In this document: positions 61,284-64,000 of the stretch, one piece after another | How the letters are laid out: each line of letters opens with the position of its first letter | Numbering within the stretch: position 1 is the stretch's first letter | Assembly (NCBI RefSeq): GCF_033807575.1 | Contig: NC_084714.1 | Location: 32,501 to 96,500, forward strand | Length of the DNA stretch: 64,000 bases | Source of the DNA: Cydia pomonella | Taxonomy: Eukaryota; Arthropoda; Insecta; Lepidoptera; Tortricidae | Direction of reading: 5' to 3' | Notes under the pieces: model-generated | Told to the model about the DNA's origin: nothing | Databases searched by the model: none | The model's input: only the letters and a program-made list of their open reading frames with translations | Translations under genes and position numbers: made by a program

Positions 61284-64000
61284 GGGGAAAATGCATTACG
61301 CATACCACCGAGGCGTTGGGACGGGCCCCGGTGGTTATGTGGGACTCCCTACCCATGGTTTACCCACTAAAAACCCCTCTATTTGCCGCCTCCACGCTAT
61401 AGGGCGAGGCCCCAGGGACGCCAGAGCACGCTTCCGCGACCTCGCCAGCGGTCATCCGGACTCCGGACCCGGCTCAGGAGAGTTGTGTAGGCCTCTCTGT
61501 CCTCCTCAGTGGGTGCGTCCTATGATGCACCCATCCGCGCAGGGACCATTGTGTAGGCGACAGGCGACCCGAGCCTGCCGCCCGCAGGTACCCCTATGGG
61601 GGAAGCCGACGGTCGTAAGCCAACCGCCGCCGCCCCACGCGTTTGCGGCGCATTGGCTGGGAGGCCGGATCTTCCTCCCTACCGCGCTCGGCCGCCTCCT
61701 TCTGCGTCATCACGACCTCGCAGAAGGAGGCTACCGCCTTCCACGATCTCTCACCGCCTACCATGGCTTCCACCACAGCTGGCAGAGAGAGATCATTTCC
61801 GACTACGGCCACGAGTGCGGCCCGCTGCTCAGCCCACGCGGGACACACCGCCAGCGTGTGTAGCGCCGTATCTTCGGCGTCGCCGCACTCGTGGCATTCT
61901 GCCGTCGGTTCCCGTCCTGCCCTCCTAGACAGGTACCTCCCAAAGCAGCCATGCCCCGAGAGGACCTGTGTAAGGTGGAAGGAGAGGAACCCCTCCTTTC
62001 GTCCGACCCACCTCTCCAAGACGGGCCGGATGGCCTCAATGGTCCAGTGGCCCGCACTCGGGGCCTCCAAACTCTCCTTCCACTTCTGAAGGAGCAGTAG
62101 GCAGGAGTCAAGCCTCCACTGCCTTACCTCCTCCAGAAGTGGTTGAATTCCCCTGGCCCGCGCCTCGGCGACACGCCAATAAACGTCGGCCAGAACCTCA
62201 GCGTCTAGGTGCCAGGGTGGAGTCCCCGCCAGCACGCAGGCTGCACCATGGGAGACGGAGCGGTATGCCCTCGCTAACCTGACTGCCATGACCCGCTGCG
62301 GCCTCCGCAATTGGGCTTGGTTTTCGGCAGTCAGGCAGTCGGCCCAGATAGGCGCCCCGTACAGAGCCATCGACCTCACCACTCCCGCGTACAGCCGCCG
62401 ACAGCCCACGTTTGGCCCCCCAACGTTGGGCAGGAGCTGACTGAGCGCCGACGCTGCTCCAGTCAGTTTGGGAGCAAGGGCTTTGAAGTGCTCCCGGAAC
62501 GTCCATCGGCTGTCAAGTACTACGCCTAGGTAGCGCATTGTCGGTTTGACAGCGATGGCCGCTCCCCCCACTTGTAGGATGGAACCCCTCGGAGGGCCCT
62601 TTCGGGGCCCGTGGAAGCACAGGGCCTCGGACTTGTTCAGGGCCACCTCTAGCCCTAACCTCCTGATACGAGCGACGACTGACGCCACTCCAGCCGTGGC
62701 CCGGATCGATGCCTCCTTGAAGGTGCTGCCACGGGTCATCACCAGGGTGTCGTCAGCGTAGCATACCACGCTGACCCCCGGCAGGTTGCCCCCCCGTAGC
62801 ACCCAGTCATATCCGATGTTCCACAGGAGGGGTCCCAAGACCGACCCCTGTGGAACACCGCACGCCAGCTCCTTCTCCTTCCACTCGCCGATTGCTGGGT
62901 ACCTGACGGCTCTATCAGAAAGGTAATCCTCTACTGTCTTCCGCAGGTACTCAGGCACAGCATGGTGCCGTAGTGCCTCCTTGATAGTGGCCCAGGGTAA
63001 GGAGTTGAACGCGTTTGCGATGTCCAAAGACACCGCCAACACCACCTTACCCCGGGACACTGCTCTGTCCGCCAGGGTCCTCACCTGCGCAATAGCGTCA
63101 ATGGTTGACCTGCCCTGACGGAACCCGAACTGGTGGTCACTGAGGTCCGGTCCTACTCCGACGAGGTGCCGAACGAGTCGAGCAGCCGCCACGCGCTCAA
63201 ACAGCTTGCTGGCCTCGTCCAACAGCACTATGGGTCTATAGGCCGAGGGCGAGGCTGCTGGTCGCCCCTCCTTTCGCAGTAGGACGAGTTTCCCCGACTT
63301 CCACGGCCGAGGAAACCGCCCCTGCGCCAGGCATGCGCTGAAGAGCGCTCTCATGCGCGGTTCGAGTGGGCCCAGGGCCAGAACCCAGGCTCGACCGGGA
63401 ATTCCGTCAGGGCCAGGAGCAGTGTTTTTGGCTCGAAGCCTTAACACCGCAGCCCCCAGTTCCCCTTCCGTTACTTCCGGGGCGCCATTTGTATCTGCTA
63501 CCCTACCTGTGGGGGGTGGCATATGCGGAGGTGTATGACGTTCCCTCGTCGGAAACAGGGCGTTGACCACTTGCTCGAGGAGTTGAGGCTGCAGACTTTG
63601 CGTGAGTGGTGGTGCCCAGGGGCGAAGCTTGCGCCTCACCATCTTATACGGCCTCCCCCACGGGTCGCTGTTTAGAGTCTCCAGCATCTCCTCCTCGGCT
63701 TGGTCTTTTGCCCTGGCGATTGCCCCCTGCAGCAACTTGGTGGCCACCGAGTATGCGGCGTATAGGCGCTCCTCCTCGGGCACGTCTCGTATGCGCCGCC
63801 TCCGGCAGTGTGTGTACCGGCGTCTCGCGGATACGCAGGACTCGCGTAGCTGCGCAAGTTCAGCGGACCACCAGTACACTTTTCGCCTTGGGAGAATCGG
63901 GCCGACACGCGGCATGGCCGCGTCACACACCTCCACCATTGCACTCCCTATGGCCTCCGCTTCCGCGTCTACCTCAACAGGGTCCTCGGGAATCGGCAGC
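61250..64000 (-). mobile_element. TRAS-like element M7, cut by the window edge
   Basis: Tail 61250-61279, 3' UTR to 61593 and ORF2 to the window end. Nearly identical to M4, with a constant offset and only scattered base differences. The rest of the element lies beyond 64000. Confidence 0.92.
61594..64000 (-). CDS. M7 ORF2 (partial in window; RT and C terminus)
   Basis: Open from the window edge (LPIPEDPVEVDAEAEAIGSA) through the region after the endonuclease (VEVCDAAMPRVGPILPRRKV), the RT with [47 protein letters not shown] and YADD at 62749-62760, and the C-terminal finger CHECGDAEDTALHTLAVC, to the stop at 61594. No frameshift. The ATG at 63939 is internal, not the start. No RNase H. Confidence 0.93.
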   Translation of the reverse strand, partial: LPIPEDPVEVDAEAEAIGSAMVEVCDAAMPRVGPILPRRKVYWWSAELAQLRESCVSARRRYTHCRRRRIRDVPEEERLYAAYSVATKLLQGAIARAKDQAEEEMLETLNSDPWGRPYKMVRRKLRPWAPPLTQSLQPQLLEQVVNALFPTRERHTPPHMPPPTGRVADTNGAPEVTEGELGAAVLRLRAKNTAPGPDGIPGRAWVLALGPLEPRMRALFSACLAQGRFPRPWKSGKLVLLRKEGRPAASPSAYRPIVLLDEASKLFERVAAARLVRHLVGVGPDLSDHQFGFRQGRSTIDAIAQVRTLADRAVSRGKVVLAVSLDIANAFNSLPWATIKEALRHHAVPEYLRKTVEDYLSDRAVRYPAIGEWKEKELACGVPQGSVLGPLLWNIGYDWVLRGGNLPGVSVVCYADDTLVMTRGSTFKEASIRATAGVASVVARIRRLGLEVALNKSEALCFHGPRKGPPRGSILQVGGAAIAVKPTMRYLGVVLDSRWTFREHFKALAPKLTGAASALSQLLPNVGGPNVGCRRLYAGVVRSMALYGAPIWADCLTAENQAQLRRPQRVMAVRLARAYRSVSHGAACVLAGTPPWHLDAEVLADVYWRVAEARARGIQPLLEEVRQWRLDSCLLLLQKWKESLEAPSAGHWTIEAIRPVLERWVGRKEGFLSFHLTQVLSGHGCFGRYLSRRAGREPTAECHECGDAEDTALHTLAVCPAWAEQRAALVAVVGNDLSLPAVVEAMVGGERSWKAVASFCEVVMTQKEAAERGREEDPASQPMRRKRVGRRRLAYDRRLPP

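Noticed and set aside
1414..64000. rDNA-type R1 insertion sites or rRNA genes
   Set aside because: Although the elements are R1-clade-like, no 28S or 18S flanks are seen; all outer flanks are CCTAA or other elements.

Overview
The window is a telomeric or subtelomeric stretch of an insect genome. It holds (CCTAA)n tracts, the C-strand of the TTAGG arthropod telomere repeat, packed with R1-clade non-LTR retrotransposons of the kind described as TRAS and SART in silkworm telomeres. I see no host genes, rRNA or tRNA genes and no prokaryotic signals. The family content fits Lepidoptera best, but other insects with TTAGG telomeres cannot be excluded.

All telomeric tracts read CCTAA on the plus strand, and two classes of element face opposite ways. 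Plus-strand elements end in poly(A) followed by CCTAA (SART-like orientation). Minus-strand elements appear as CCTAACC followed by poly(T) (TRAS-like orientation). They form blocks. 1-1413 is AT-rich DNA with a 28-bp satellite. 1414-16623 is a head-to-tail plus-strand block: G1 (gag-only), P1 (gag-pol, 5'-truncated), S1, S2 and S3 (about 530-nt non-coding elements), G2 and G3 (gag-only). 16691-46076 is a minus-strand block: M1 with M2 nested inside it, M3, M4 (5'-truncated) and M5. 46116-54617 holds plus-strand P2 (gag-pol, ORF2 intact) and G4 (gag-only, truncated). 54630-64000 holds minus-strand M6 and M7, the latter cut by the window edge.

The most interesting pattern is in the plus-strand population. 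Elements encoding gag plus endonuclease/RT/RNase H (P1, P2) sit beside elements with an intact gag ORF but no pol at all (G1-G4) and beside non-coding short elements (S1-S3). All nine carry the same small RNA hairpin near the 3' end: an outer helix that covaries between copies around a fixed core GTCGCCCGTA...GCGAGGG. This looks like a three-tier system in which one RT could serve full-length, gag-only and coding-less RNAs. It resembles the HeT-A/TART division of labour of Drosophila, but on a TTAGG telomere and with a SINE-like third tier. The shared-RT step is inference.

The minus-strand elements are conventional two-ORF elements: ORF1 with three CCHC knuckles, ORF2 with endonuclease and RT but no RNase H. 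M3 looks fully open in both ORFs. Two of their insertions (M2 into M1's ORF2, M4 at the M3/telomere boundary) left 14-bp target-site duplications, which directly show a cut after a run of C before T. Several minus ORFs carry single frameshifts, which may be decay or assembly error.
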